From the NCBI GenBank assembly GCA_000720845.1, contig JODU01000030.1, positions 87,196-151,195 of the forward strand: a stretch of 64,000 bases of DNA. The letters run 5' to 3'. Below the pieces are notes generated by a model. It did not search any database, was not told where the DNA came from, and saw only the letters and a list, made by a program, of their open reading frames with translations. The DNA is from Kitasatospora aureofaciens (GTDB lineage: Bacteria; Actinomycetota; Actinomycetes; Streptomycetales; Streptomycetaceae). This document shows positions 1-7,616 of the stretch, piece by piece (within the stretch, counting starts at the first letter, position 1; each line of letters begins with the position of its first letter). Both the position numbers and the translations under genes were made by a program.

Positions 1-469
1 TGATGACGAGGCTCGCGGCGATGTCGAGGCGGCGTCGCATGCCTCCGGAGAAGGTCTTGGACTGCCGGCCGGCCGCCTTGCTCAGGTCGAAGGCCGCGAG
101 AAGTTCCTCGGCCCGTTGGGCGGCCTGGGTACGGGAGAAGCCCAGGAGCCGGGCGAGCAGCTCCAGGTTCTCGGCGGCGGTGAGGTCCTCGTCGACCGAG
201 GCGAACTGACCGGTGAGGCTGACGCGGCTGCGCACCGCCTCGGCCTCCTTGACCACGTCGTGGCCGAGTACCCGGGCCGTTCCGCCGTCGGGGGTGAGCA
301 GGGTGGACAGCATCCGGATCGTCGTCGTCTTGCCCGCGCCGTTGGGGCCCAGCACGCCGTAGACGACTCCCTGGGGGATGACCAGGTCGACGCCGTCCAC
401 GGCGCGGGTTTCACCGAAGACCTTGGCGAGACCCACCGTCTCGACGGCCGGGGTGGATTGTGAACTCAA
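1..469 (-). CDS. ABC transporter ATP-binding protein, DrrA-like (C-terminus outside window)
   Basis: Only the first 156 codons are present; the gene runs off the left edge. The TTG start is chosen because GGAG lies 7 nt before it. Visible motifs are the Walker A GPNGAGKTTT (about residue 42), the Q-loop region, the ABC signature FSGGMRRRLDIA and the beginning of Walker B. This is the daunorubicin-resistance subtype (DrrA), which with a membrane partner exports anthracyclines from the cytoplasm. The partner, and the end of this gene, should lie left of the window. Two copies of a palindromic motif sit 100-170 bp upstream. Self-resistance is inferred from family and context. Confidence 0.9.
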   Translation of the reverse strand, partial: MSSQSTPAVETVGLAKVFGETRAVDGVDLVIPQGVVYGVLGPNGAGKTTTIRMLSTLLTPDGGTARVLGHDVVKEAEAVRSRVSLTGQFASVDEDLTAAENLELLARLLGFSRTQAAQRAEELLAAFDLSKAAGRQSKTFSGGMRRRLDIAASLVI

Positions 470-573
470 TCTATGACTCCTTGGTCCTGATGCGTCACGG
501 GAGCCGTGCGCCGTGAGAGCGGTACGCGGGAGGGGCCCGAGGGTGCGGGGCCTGGAGAGAACGGCATCCGGTC

Positions 574-638
574 ACTATTCAAACTTGACCACCCCACCAA
601 GCTAGAGCACGGACGGCCCACTATGCAAGTTTGAATAG
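574..638. promoter_or_regulatory. paired palindromic operators upstream of the DrrA-like gene
   Basis: ACTATTCAAACTTGA (574-588) and, inverted, CTATGCAAGTTTGAATAG (621-638) share the core TCAAACTTG, with centres about 46 bp apart. The second copy is a near-perfect 18-bp palindrome. The same core recurs as a pair at 6018-6084. The sites lie between the PadR gene and the transporter it precedes, so control of efflux by PadR is the simplest reading. That link is inferred. Confidence 0.65.
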
Positions 639-691
639 CAGGGTCCGATCAGTGGGCCGCGGCCAGATCCGGCCGGCGGAGCGCGGGGCCG

Positions 692-1300
692 TCAGGACAG
701 GGGCGGGGCGACCGGAGCGCGCCAGGACCCCGGCGTTCCGAAGCCCTCCGCGCCCTCGTCCGCCATCTCGTACTCCCCCGCCCGGACCCGTTCCAGCAGG
801 TCCCGGGTCCAGTCCACGCCGAGTTCCGCGTACCGCGTGCGCATCGCCCGCAGCTCGCCGAGGTGCGGGGGCAGGCCGGCCGCCTGTGACGCGGCCGAGT
901 TCTTCCGCAGCGCCGCGCGCTGGGCCTCCAGTGCCTCGAGGCGGGCGGAGAGTACCTCCACCGCGCGGCCGCGGGAGAGGGCGGGCATCAGGGCGAGGCC
1001 GGCGCTGAGCATGTCGGCACGGTGCTCGGGGCGTTCCAGGGCGTCCACGAGCAGGCGGAAGAACTCCTCGTTCCCGGCGGGGGTCACGCTGTAGTCCACC
1101 CGCCCCGGCCAGTCCCCGATCTCGCTGGCCGTCAGCAGCCCGGCCTTCGCCAGCTGCCGCAGCGCGTGGTAGATGGATCCGGGCTTGACGTTGGCCCAGT
1201 CGTCGATCCCCCAGGACAGCAGCTCGGCCCGCACCCGGTAGCCGTGCGTCCTGCCGAAGCCGCGTACCACTCCGAGGACCAGCAACTGCGTCGCCGACAT
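692..1300 (-). CDS. PadR family transcriptional regulator
   Basis: The 202-residue protein starts at ATG (MSATQLLVLG); a GTG two codons upstream is also possible. It has the PadR winged helix in the first 80 residues (the LGVVRGFGRTHGYRVRAEL and GSIYHALRQLAKAGLL segments). A longer C-terminal helical region of the Vir_act_alpha_C type, with Arg/Glu-rich helices, probably dimerises. PadR proteins of this class repress drug exporters and are released by the drug. The gene lies just upstream of the DrrA-like gene on the same strand, with repeated palindromes in the gap. Repression of efflux and of the late oxidation genes is inferred. Confidence 0.88.
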   Translation of the reverse strand: MSATQLLVLGVVRGFGRTHGYRVRAELLSWGIDDWANVKPGSIYHALRQLAKAGLLTASEIGDWPGRVDYSVTPAGNEEFFRLLVDALERPEHRADMLSAGLALMPALSRGRAVEVLSARLEALEAQRAALRKNSAASQAAGLPPHLGELRAMRTRYAELGVDWTRDLLERVRAGEYEMADEGAEGFGTPGSWRAPVAPPLS

Positions 1301-1488
1301 CGTCACCCCGTTCGTCTCGTGCGGCGGTGCGCCTCCCGCCACCCGCCCGGGGCGTCAGCATAGTGAGCCGCAGCCCGCCCGGCGGAGAGCGACCGGACGC
1401 GGAAAGGCCGGCCCGGGGTGCCGGACGGTCCCGGACCCCGGGCCTTCGCCGACGGAGCGACGCGGCCGGCGCGGAGCGCGGCGGCGGC

Positions 1489-1929
1489 TCAGGCGCCGGC
1501 GCCCTCCATGTCGACCTTGGGCACGTCCGGCAGCTTGCCCAGCTGCACCAGCAGCGGACGCATGTTGATGACGTCCCAGTGCTCGACGACCTTGCCGTCG
1601 GCGAAGCGCAGCTCCTCCACCAGGTGCCAGCTGACGGGCTTCCCGGTGGGCGGCACTCCCATGAACTCGGCCTGGTGGGTGGCGGTCACGGTGATCCGCA
1701 GGATCACCCGGTCCTCCTCGGCCATGATGCTCTTGACCTCGAGCTGGAGGTCGGGGAACGCCTGGAGCCCGCCCTCCATGAGCTTGATCATGTCGGCCGA
1801 ACCGACCTCGTTGTCCTCGGAGTAGTGCACGATGTCCGGCGACCAGTGCTTGATGATGCCGTTCAGGTCCCACCGGTTCCAGGCGGCGACCATTTCCAGA
1901 CACAGCGCCTTGCGCTCGGCCATTGACAT
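1489..1929 (-). CDS. SnoaL2/AclR-type polyketide C-1 hydroxylase component
   Basis: The 146-residue protein has the SnoaL/NTF2-like fold. ATG at 1929 is preceded by GAGGGG 8 nt upstream. The sequence (EMVAAWNRWDLNGIIKHWSP, HWDVINMRPLL) resembles AclR and SnoaL2 as I recall them, rather than the ring-closing SnoaL, which is encoded separately at 6976-7410. SnoaL2 works with an SDR (SnoaW) in cofactor-unusual C-1 hydroxylation of the anthracycline core. An SDR candidate is at 25173-25943. This suggests a 1-hydroxy (pyrromycinone-type) aglycone. The subfamily call rests on remembered similarity. Confidence 0.8.
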   Translation of the reverse strand: MSMAERKALCLEMVAAWNRWDLNGIIKHWSPDIVHYSEDNEVGSADMIKLMEGGLQAFPDLQLEVKSIMAEEDRVILRITVTATHQAEFMGVPPTGKPVSWHLVEELRFADGKVVEHWDVINMRPLLVQLGKLPDVPKVDMEGAGA

Positions 1930-1995
1930 GGCGAACCCCTCGCAGTCTCGCGGACGATGTCCCGCCAGACTGCCCCCGTCCCGCATGAGAACGGC

Positions 1996-2024
1996 TGCAG
2001 GATCGCTCGACTCCGCCTGGAGCG
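1996..2024 (+). promoter_or_regulatory. candidate SARP box (three heptamers, 11-bp spacing)
   Basis: TGCAGGA, TCGACTC and TGGAGCG begin at 1996, 2007 and 2018, exactly 11 bp apart with 4-nt spacers. They face the gene starting at 2143. This is the weakest of five such arrays in the cluster, since only the third unit matches the consensus T(C/G)GA(A/G) well. Confidence 0.4.
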
Positions 2025-2142
2025 GCGCCGGATCCAGCGGGGCTCACCGGGTCCTCTAGCCCGGCGGGACAGGCTGGGCGCGTTCCGCGATCGCCTCCGG
2101 CAGTCGGCCGGGGAGCACCGCTTCGTTCTCCGAGGAGGGGCC

Positions 2143-2985
2143 TTGAACATCCTGCTGACCGGCGCCACGGGCAAGGTGGGCCGTCATGTCACGGAGGGCC
2201 TGGTGGCCTCGGGCCATCACGTGCGGGCGCTGACCCGGGCCCCGGAGAACGCCGCGCTGCCGGCCGGCGTAGAGGTCGTCCGCGGCGACCTGGAGCATCC
2301 GCAGACCGTGCAGGCGGCGCTGGAGGGCATCGACCGGATGTACCTCTTCCCGGTGCCCGGGACCGCCCACGAGGTGGCCGCGCTGGCCCGGAAGGCGGGG
2401 GTCGGGCGGATCGTCGTCCTGTCGTCCAGCTCGGTGCTGGAGGACGAGAGCAACCCCAGCCACCGGCACCACCGGGCGGTCGAGCGGGCCGTCGAGGACA
2501 GCGGCGCGGACTGGACCTTCGTACGCCCCGACGAGTTCGCCGGCAACGCCCTGTGGAAGTGGGGGGACTCCATCCGTACGGAGGGCGTGGTGCGCGCTCC
2601 CTACGGCCAGGCCGCCCGCGCGGTCGTCCACGAGGCCGACATCGCGGCCGTGATAGTGGCCGCGCTGCTGGAGGAGGGGCACGCGGGCCAGAGTTACCTG
2701 GTGACCGGACCGCAGGCGCTGACGCAGGTGGAGCAGGTGCGCGCGGTGGCGCGGGCGACCGGCCGGGAGATCCGCTTCGAGGAACTCGACCGCGAGGCCG
2801 GGCGGGCGGCGATGAGCGCCGCCATGCCGCCCGAGGTCGTCGAGATGCTGCTCGACTACCTCGCCGAGTCGGCCGTCACGCCGGGCCCGGTGAGTGACGC
2901 GGTAGGCAGGGTCACGGGCCGTCCGGCACGGACCTTCGCGAGCTGGGCCGCGGAGCACGCCGGCGATTTCAGCAGCACCGTCTGA
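2143..2985 (+). CDS. NmrA/SDR-like NAD(P)-dependent oxidoreductase, candidate aklaviketone-type reductase
   Basis: The 280-residue protein starts at TTG, 2 nt after GAGGAGGGG. It is an atypical short-chain reductase with the N-terminal dinucleotide motif TGATGKVGRHV (residues 7-17) and lacks the YxxxK pair of classical SDRs. NmrA-like proteins reduce or bind NAD(P) and occur in anthracycline clusters, where a reductase must convert aklaviketone to aklavinone at C-7. Position among aglycone genes and separation by 13 bp from the next gene fit this role. It could equally be another tailoring reductase; the substrate is unproven. Confidence 0.72.
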   Translation: MNILLTGATGKVGRHVTEGLVASGHHVRALTRAPENAALPAGVEVVRGDLEHPQTVQAALEGIDRMYLFPVPGTAHEVAALARKAGVGRIVVLSSSSVLEDESNPSHRHHRAVERAVEDSGADWTFVRPDEFAGNALWKWGDSIRTEGVVRAPYGQAARAVVHEADIAAVIVAALLEEGHAGQSYLVTGPQALTQVEQVRAVARATGREIRFEELDREAGRAAMSAAMPPEVVEMLLDYLAESAVTPGPVSDAVGRVTGRPARTFASWAAEHAGDFSSTV

Positions 2986-2998
2986 GGGAGGCACGCCC

Positions 2999-3727
2999 AT
3001 GTACGGACCCGGGATGGCAGAGATCTACCAGTTGCTCCACGAGGCCCGCGGCAAGGACTACCGGGCGGAGGCCGCCGTCGTCGCGGGGCTGGTGCGGGCG
3101 CGCAACACGCAGGCGGCCTCGCTGCTGGACGTCGCCTGCGGCACCGGCGCGCACCTGCGTCACTTCGCCGACCTCTTCGACAAGGTCGAGGGACTGGAGC
3201 TGTCCGAGGCCATGCTGGCGATGGCCCGCACCGCGGTGCCGGCCGCCGTCCTGCACGGCGGGGACATGCGCGACCTCGCCCTGAACCGCTCCTACGACGT
3301 GATCACCTGCATGTTCGGCTCGATCGCCTATCTGAAGGACGTCGCGGAACTGACGTCGACGCTGCGCTCGTTCGCGGACCACCTGGCACCGGGCGGTGTC
3401 GTGGCGGTCGATCCCTGGTGGTTCCTGGAGACATCGCTCGACCACCATGTGAGCGGGGACACGGTGACGGTGGGCCGGCGCACGATGACCCGCGTCTCCT
3501 GCACGGAGCGCGAGGGCAGCACCTCGCACATGGTCGTGCACTACGTGGTCGCCGAACCGGGCGTCGGGGTGCAGCACTTCGCGGAGCGGCACGCGCTGAC
3601 CCTCTTCACGCGGGCCGAGTACGAGGAGGCCTTCGCACGGGCCGGCCTGCGGGTCACCTACGTCGGGGAGATCCAGTCGGGCCGGGGCCTGTTCCTCGCG
3701 GACCGGCTCCCGGCCGGGCGCGGCTGA
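2999..3727 (+). CDS. SAM-dependent aminosugar N-methyltransferase, DesVI/TylM1-like (copy 1)
   Basis: The 242-residue class I methyltransferase has the SAM loop LDVACGTGAH (about residues 42-51) and the family start MYG..MAEIY. It is homologous end to end to the second copy at 22903-23619. Enzymes of this type N-methylate dTDP-3-amino-3,4,6-trideoxyhexoses or related sugars. This copy has diverged in the middle (DPWWFLETSLDHH against EPWWFPENFIEGY), so its substrate may differ. It follows the reductase gene by 13 bp with GAGGGAGG upstream, suggesting one transcript. N-dimethylation of rhodosamine is the default inference for one of the two copies. Confidence 0.85.
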   Translation: MYGPGMAEIYQLLHEARGKDYRAEAAVVAGLVRARNTQAASLLDVACGTGAHLRHFADLFDKVEGLELSEAMLAMARTAVPAAVLHGGDMRDLALNRSYDVITCMFGSIAYLKDVAELTSTLRSFADHLAPGGVVAVDPWWFLETSLDHHVSGDTVTVGRRTMTRVSCTEREGSTSHMVVHYVVAEPGVGVQHFAERHALTLFTRAEYEEAFARAGLRVTYVGEIQSGRGLFLADRLPAGRG

Positions 3728-3739
3728 ACGGACGGGGCG

Positions 3740-3817
3740 CGCGGGCACGGCGGGGGCGGTGGCCGTACGACGCGGGCACGGCGGGGGCGGTGGCCGCACG
3801 ACGCGGCCACCGCCCCC
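3740..3817. terminator. convergent terminator with a duplicated stem arm
   Basis: A 31-bp unit is tandemly repeated (3740-3770 and 3771-3801, one mismatch). The second unit pairs perfectly with 3803-3817: a 15-bp stem GGGGGCGGTGGCCGC, 5-nt loop, and its complement. It lies between the convergent ends of the methyltransferase and the flavin oxidase, so it probably terminates both transcripts. The first unit can form the same stem with a longer loop. Confidence 0.75.
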
Positions 3818-3830
3818 CGGTCTGCTGCCG

Positions 3831-5468
3831 TCAGCCGGGCAGTCGCACGGAAAGAGCGTGCCGGAAGACGTCGGTGGGGTCCCAGCGGGCCTTGACCCGC
3901 TGCAGGCGGGGGTAGTTCCCCTTGTAGTAGAGGGTGTGCCAGGGCACGCCGGAGGTGTTCCACTCCGGGTCGGCCAGATCGACGTCGGGGTAGTTGATGA
4001 AGGTGCCCTCGGTACGGTCGTCGGGCACGGGAACGCCTCCGGTGCCGGCGAAGACGTCACGGTAGATCTCGCGGATCCAGGCGACGTTGGCGTCGTCCTG
4101 GGCGGGGTCCATCCATGTCGCGGACATCCACACCTTGATGATGGAGTCGCGCTGGGCGGTGGCGGTGGCCGTCTCCGCCACGGAGTTGACCTTGGCGCCG
4201 TAGGAGTAGAGCGAGACCTCGCCCCACACCTGGGAGTCGGCGCTCAGGTAGCGGTAGAGGGTGGCCGTCTGGTCCGCCGTCCACGGCTTGCGCAGGTACG
4301 CGCCCTTCGACTTGGTCCGGTCGAAGCCCCCCGTGTCGAACTTGTTGGCCAGCGTGCCCTTCAGCCACGGTTCCGTGCTCCGCTGGACGGCGGGCTCCAC
4401 GCCCGTGCCCTCGTTGACGGCCGCGACGAAGTCGTTCAGCAGGTCCTCGGCCCCGTCGAGTCCGCCGTCGATCTGGGTGTCCAGGAGGATGTTCCCGGCC
4501 GCCCGGCTGTTGAGGTAGAAGACGCTGTGCAGACTGGCGTAGGGCGTGTCCGCCTCGCTGTTGCGCTGGTGCCAGGCACCGTGGTTGTCGATGATCCGGG
4601 TGAACGCCTCCTCGGTGAGGGCGGACCAGTCCCAGGTCACGATGTGCCGCACGGTGGATTCGGGGGCCTTGGGCAGCAGCGCGGACGGGTCCTTGCCGCC
4701 GGCCCCGGGGGTGCGGAACCAGTACCGGGTGACGATGCCGAAATTGCCCCCGCCGCCACCGGTGTGGGCCCACCACAGTTCGCGGTTGGGGTCCCCTTCG
4801 TCCCGGGTGGCCACGACCTTGCGGGCCCGTCCCGAGGCGTCCACCACGACGACCTCGACCGCGTACAGGTGGTCGGCGACCACTCCGTCGCGCCGGGAGA
4901 GCGGGCCGTAGCCTCCGCCGAGGACATGGCCGCCGACGCCCACCTGGGGGCAGACGCCCGCCGGAATGGTCACGCCCCAGTCGAGGTACAGGGTGCGGTA
5001 GGCCTCTCCCAGGGTGGCCCCCGGCTCCACCGCGAACGCGCGCCTGGCCGGGTCGTAGCAGACCTCGCGCATCTCGGACATGTCGATGACGGCCTGGACG
5101 GCCGGGTCGTCGACGAAGCCCTCGAAGCAGTGCCCGCCGCTGCGTACCGCGATCCGCCGCCCCGCCTTCAGGGCCCGGTCGACGGCGTCGACGACCTGGT
5201 CCGCGGTGTGCACGACGTAGACCGTGTCGGGCTCGCCGCGGAACCGCCCGTTGAAGCCCCGGGAGACCAGGTCCCGGTAGCGCCGGTCCGTCCGGCCCAC
5301 CTGGACGAGTCCGGTCGCGGGGCCGCACGCGCCGCCTCTCCCCGCCTGAGGTACGGCCGCCCCGGCGGTCGGGGCGTCCGGGACGACTGTGGCCACCGCC
5401 GTGACCGAGCCGACCGCCGCCGCGCTGCCGAGGAATCTGCGGCGCGTGTACTCGTTCAAGAAAGACAC
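3831..5468 (-). CDS. AknOx-type bicovalent FAD sugar oxidase, Tat-exported
   Basis: The 545-residue protein starts with a Tat signal (TRRRFLGS, then a hydrophobic Ala/Val stretch and a likely cleavage near residue 38). The PCMH-type FAD domain follows. His113 in RSGGHCFEGF and Cys173 in AGVCPQVGVGGH are 60 residues apart, as are His70 and Cys130 of AknOx, the pair that attaches FAD at two points. The C-terminal BBE region (YYKGNYPRLQ) is intact. AknOx converts a terminal rhodinose through cinerulose A to aculose on a finished anthracycline outside the cell. Thirty-four bp separate it from the upstream oxidoreductase. The function is a confident family inference; the exact sugar is not. Confidence 0.92.
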   Translation of the reverse strand: MSFLNEYTRRRFLGSAAAVGSVTAVATVVPDAPTAGAAVPQAGRGGACGPATGLVQVGRTDRRYRDLVSRGFNGRFRGEPDTVYVVHTADQVVDAVDRALKAGRRIAVRSGGHCFEGFVDDPAVQAVIDMSEMREVCYDPARRAFAVEPGATLGEAYRTLYLDWGVTIPAGVCPQVGVGGHVLGGGYGPLSRRDGVVADHLYAVEVVVVDASGRARKVVATRDEGDPNRELWWAHTGGGGGNFGIVTRYWFRTPGAGGKDPSALLPKAPESTVRHIVTWDWSALTEEAFTRIIDNHGAWHQRNSEADTPYASLHSVFYLNSRAAGNILLDTQIDGGLDGAEDLLNDFVAAVNEGTGVEPAVQRSTEPWLKGTLANKFDTGGFDRTKSKGAYLRKPWTADQTATLYRYLSADSQVWGEVSLYSYGAKVNSVAETATATAQRDSIIKVWMSATWMDPAQDDANVAWIREIYRDVFAGTGGVPVPDDRTEGTFINYPDVDLADPEWNTSGVPWHTLYYKGNYPRLQRVKARWDPTDVFRHALSVRLPG

Positions 5469-5502
5469 CTTCCCTTTCCCTGCCGTGAATTCTGGTCGTT
5501 CC

Positions 5503-6003
5503 TCAGGCCGTGACGGGCTCGAGGATCACCACGGGAATTTCCCTGGTGGTCTTCTTCTGGTAACTCTTGTACTGCGGGAAGATCCCCGTCATCAGCGCCC
5601 ACAGTTCCGGCTTCTCCTCGGGGGTCGCCGTGCGGGCGCGCACGTCGAGATGCTCCTCCCCGATCTGGACATGGGCCTCGGGACAGGCGACCAGATTGAG
5701 ATACCAAAGGGGGTGCTCGGGCTTTCCCGCGTTCGAGCCGACGACGATGACACGGTCACCGTGCCGGCCGTAGATCACCGCGGTGCGACGCGCCTTTCCC
5801 GAGGTGCGGCCGCGGGTGGTGAGGAGCAGGGTGTCGAGCCCGTACCACTTCTGCCCCTCCTTGCCGCCGCTGCGGTCGTAGCGGCGTATGTGCGCCGCGA
5901 CCCAGCCCTCCGGACTGTCGACCGGCGCCTGCTCGCGCCAGTCCTGCCCGTCCTGCTGCCCGCCCCGCGGCTCCGGCTCCCGCTGTCCAGCCTCGTCCGG
6001 CAT
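5503..6003 (-). CDS. F420/deazaflavin-dependent nitroreductase-family protein (Ddn-like)
   Basis: The 166-residue protein starts at ATG 6003, with GGGAGG 4 nt upstream. It is a split-barrel flavin-binding protein of the nitroreductase/deazaflavin-dependent family, seen in the segments LLLTTRGRTSGKARRTAVIY and SNAGKPEHPLWYLNL. Relatives use F420H2 to reduce quinones, nitro compounds or C=C bonds. Gene order suggests co-transcription with the AknOx-like gene 34 bp downstream, under two palindromic motifs. A role in anthraquinone redox protection or product reduction is plausible but not shown. Confidence 0.82.
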   Translation of the reverse strand: MPDEAGQREPEPRGGQQDGQDWREQAPVDSPEGWVAAHIRRYDRSGGKEGQKWYGLDTLLLTTRGRTSGKARRTAVIYGRHGDRVIVVGSNAGKPEHPLWYLNLVACPEAHVQIGEEHLDVRARTATPEEKPELWALMTGIFPQYKSYQKKTTREIPVVILEPVTA

Positions 6004-6017
6004 GAGACCTCCCGGTC

Positions 6018-6084
6018 TAATCAAATTTGTCTAGCAGCTCAGCCTAGTCACATGGCGGCCGGGGGTGCAATCAAACTTGATTGC
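6018..6084. promoter_or_regulatory. paired palindromic operators upstream of the Ddn-like/AknOx-like operon
   Basis: CTAATCAAATTTGTCTAG (6018-6035) and GCAATCAAACTTGATTGC (6067-6084, perfect 8-bp arms) have centres 50 bp apart and match the motif pair upstream of the DrrA-like gene. They lie just upstream of the start at 6003. I infer a shared regulator, best candidate the PadR protein, that couples efflux to late oxidation. Confidence 0.65.
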
Positions 6085-6091
6085 CGAGGCG

Positions 6092-6934
6092 TCAGTAGAG
6101 GCGCCCTCCGCCGAAGGCCGTGGCGGGCACCGCGGCCGGAGCCCGGACCGCGGTGAAGCGCGGCTCGAAGTCGGTGTCCGCCTTGAGCACCGCCTGGTGC
6201 AGCCGCTGCACCTGGGGGCCGGGCTCCAGGCCGAGCCCGGCGACCAGCGCACCGCGCAGCCGGTGGAAGACCTGCAACGCCTGCGCCCTGCGCCCGCTGA
6301 GATGAAGGGCCCACATGTACTGGCCGTGCAGCCCCTCGTGCAGCGGGTTCTCCACCGTGAGGGCGGCCAGCTCGGCGAGCACCTCCCGGTACATGCCGAG
6401 CCGCAGCTCCACGTCGACGAGGTACTCGAAGGCGGCCAGCCGGGACTCCTCGAGCTGCCTGCGCCTGCTCTCCAGCACCCGGCCGGCCGGTACGTCGACC
6501 AGGGCGGGACCCCGCCAGAGCAGAAGTGCCTCGTTGAGGTCCCGCATCCCGGCGGCGTCGTCGCCGCGGGCCAGGGCCTCGCGCCCGGAGGTCACCAGGC
6601 GCCGGTAGCGGTGCAGGTCGAGCGCGCCCGCCTCGGCCACCAGCGAGTACCCGCCGGCCCTGGTCACCAGGACGTCGCGGGCCACCTCGCCGGTGGGCGC
6701 ACCGGTGATCGCGGAGAACATCTTGCGCAGGTTCAGGATGTACGTCTGCAACGTGGTCAGACCGCTGACCGGCGGGTCGTCGTCCCACAGGTCCCGCACC
6801 AGCGAGGACACGGGCACCACCTGCCCCGCGTGGACGAGCAGCATCGCCAGCACGTTCCGCAGCTTCGGGGCGCTCGGGGCGCTCGTCTCCCCGTTCACCC
6901 GCACATACAGCGAGCCCAGTAGACCGAACTCCAT
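6092..6934 (-). CDS. SARP family transcriptional activator (copy 1)
   Basis: The 280-residue protein starts at ATG 6934, with GGGGGAGG 4 nt upstream. It has an OmpR-like winged-helix domain (about residues 15-95, TLQTYILNLRKMF) followed by a bacterial transcriptional activation domain (about 100-250, LHEGLHGQYMWALHLSGRRAQAL). Size and layout match DnrI/AfsR-type pathway activators, with no ATPase domain. SARPs bind direct heptamer repeats spaced 11 bp and recruit RNA polymerase. Such repeats are visible at 7530, 13928, 24547 and 30742. No TTA codon was found, in contrast to the second SARP. Confidence 0.93.
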   Translation of the reverse strand: MEFGLLGSLYVRVNGETSAPSAPKLRNVLAMLLVHAGQVVPVSSLVRDLWDDDPPVSGLTTLQTYILNLRKMFSAITGAPTGEVARDVLVTRAGGYSLVAEAGALDLHRYRRLVTSGREALARGDDAAGMRDLNEALLLWRGPALVDVPAGRVLESRRRQLEESRLAAFEYLVDVELRLGMYREVLAELAALTVENPLHEGLHGQYMWALHLSGRRAQALQVFHRLRGALVAGLGLEPGPQVQRLHQAVLKADTDFEPRFTAVRAPAAVPATAFGGGRLY

Positions 6935-6975
6935 CGCGCCTCCCCCAGGTTTCTGCGGCACCGAGGAACCCCCGG

Positions 6976-7410
6976 TCACGGACGGCGGTGCTCCGCCACC
7001 GGCCACGGCTCACCGAGCTGCCGGTAGGTGCCCTGGTAGTCGGGCCAGTCGCGGTGGTGGTGGATCTTGCCGTCGACGAAGTGGAGGAGATGGATCTGCT
7101 CGCCGGAGAACAGGCGCCCGGTGGGCTGCATGCCGACCATCTCGCCGACGTGCCGCCCGTAGAGCACCAGCCGGGCACGGACCCAGTCGCCGTTCTCCTC
7201 GATGGCCACCTCCTCCAGGCGCGCGTCCTCGGAGAACGTCCTCTTGACCCACGCGACATTGACCGCGAAAAGCTCGGGGCCCAGCAGCGAGGTGAATTCA
7301 AGGGTGCCCGGATTCATGTATTCCGGATGGATGTACTCGGCCACGTCGTCCGTTTTCCCGGTGTTGTACGCCTCCACCATGCGCCGGACGGCCGCTATCT
7401 GATCGCTCAC
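6976..7410 (-). CDS. SnoaL-family fourth-ring polyketide cyclase (AknH/DnrD/SnoaL type)
   Basis: The 144-residue protein starts at GTG 7410, with GGGAG 5 nt before it. It follows the SnoaL pattern closely: RRMVEAYNTGKTDDV, EYIHPEY, LVLYGRHVGEMVGM and the HRDWPD motif whose first Asp is the catalytic acid/base in SnoaL. This enzyme closes the last ring by intramolecular aldol condensation of the methyl ester of aklanonic or nogalonic acid. It faces the methyltransferase that would make that ester, across a promoter with a three-unit SARP box on its own strand. Confidence 0.92.
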   Translation of the reverse strand: MSDQIAAVRRMVEAYNTGKTDDVAEYIHPEYMNPGTLEFTSLLGPELFAVNVAWVKRTFSEDARLEEVAIEENGDWVRARLVLYGRHVGEMVGMQPTGRLFSGEQIHLLHFVDGKIHHHRDWPDYQGTYRQLGEPWPVAEHRRP

Positions 7411-7529
7411 CTTTTCTCCCTTTCGAATTGATGCGGCGGTGCCTGCCGTTCGCAAGTCTTAGGAAAGAACCCCGCAGGGTGCAAGACCCGACCGGCCTCC
7501 CGCATATTTCTTTGCTTTTTGTCCAGCCA

Positions 7530-7558
7530 CATTCCAGCGGGGCTCCAAGAGCCCTCGA
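7530..7558 (-). promoter_or_regulatory. SARP box (three heptamers, 11-bp spacing)
   Basis: Read on the minus strand, TCGAGGG, TGGAGCC and TGGAATG occupy 7558-7552, 7547-7541 and 7536-7530, each 11 bp from the next. The array lies in the divergent promoter between the SnoaL-type cyclase and the methyltransferase. It matches the established DnrI-type architecture. Confidence 0.65.
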
Positions 7559-7616
7559 TCCGAGCCCGAGACATGACGTGGAAGGTGGTGGGTCCACCGA
7601 CAGAGCGGGAGAGCCA

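Noticed and set aside
3759..5513. Long open frame antisense to the AknOx-like oxidase (584 codons)
   Set aside because: High-GC DNA opens antisense frames. The translation is rich in Gly/Val/Arg/Asp without motifs, whereas the other strand has Tat signal, FAD and BBE motifs.
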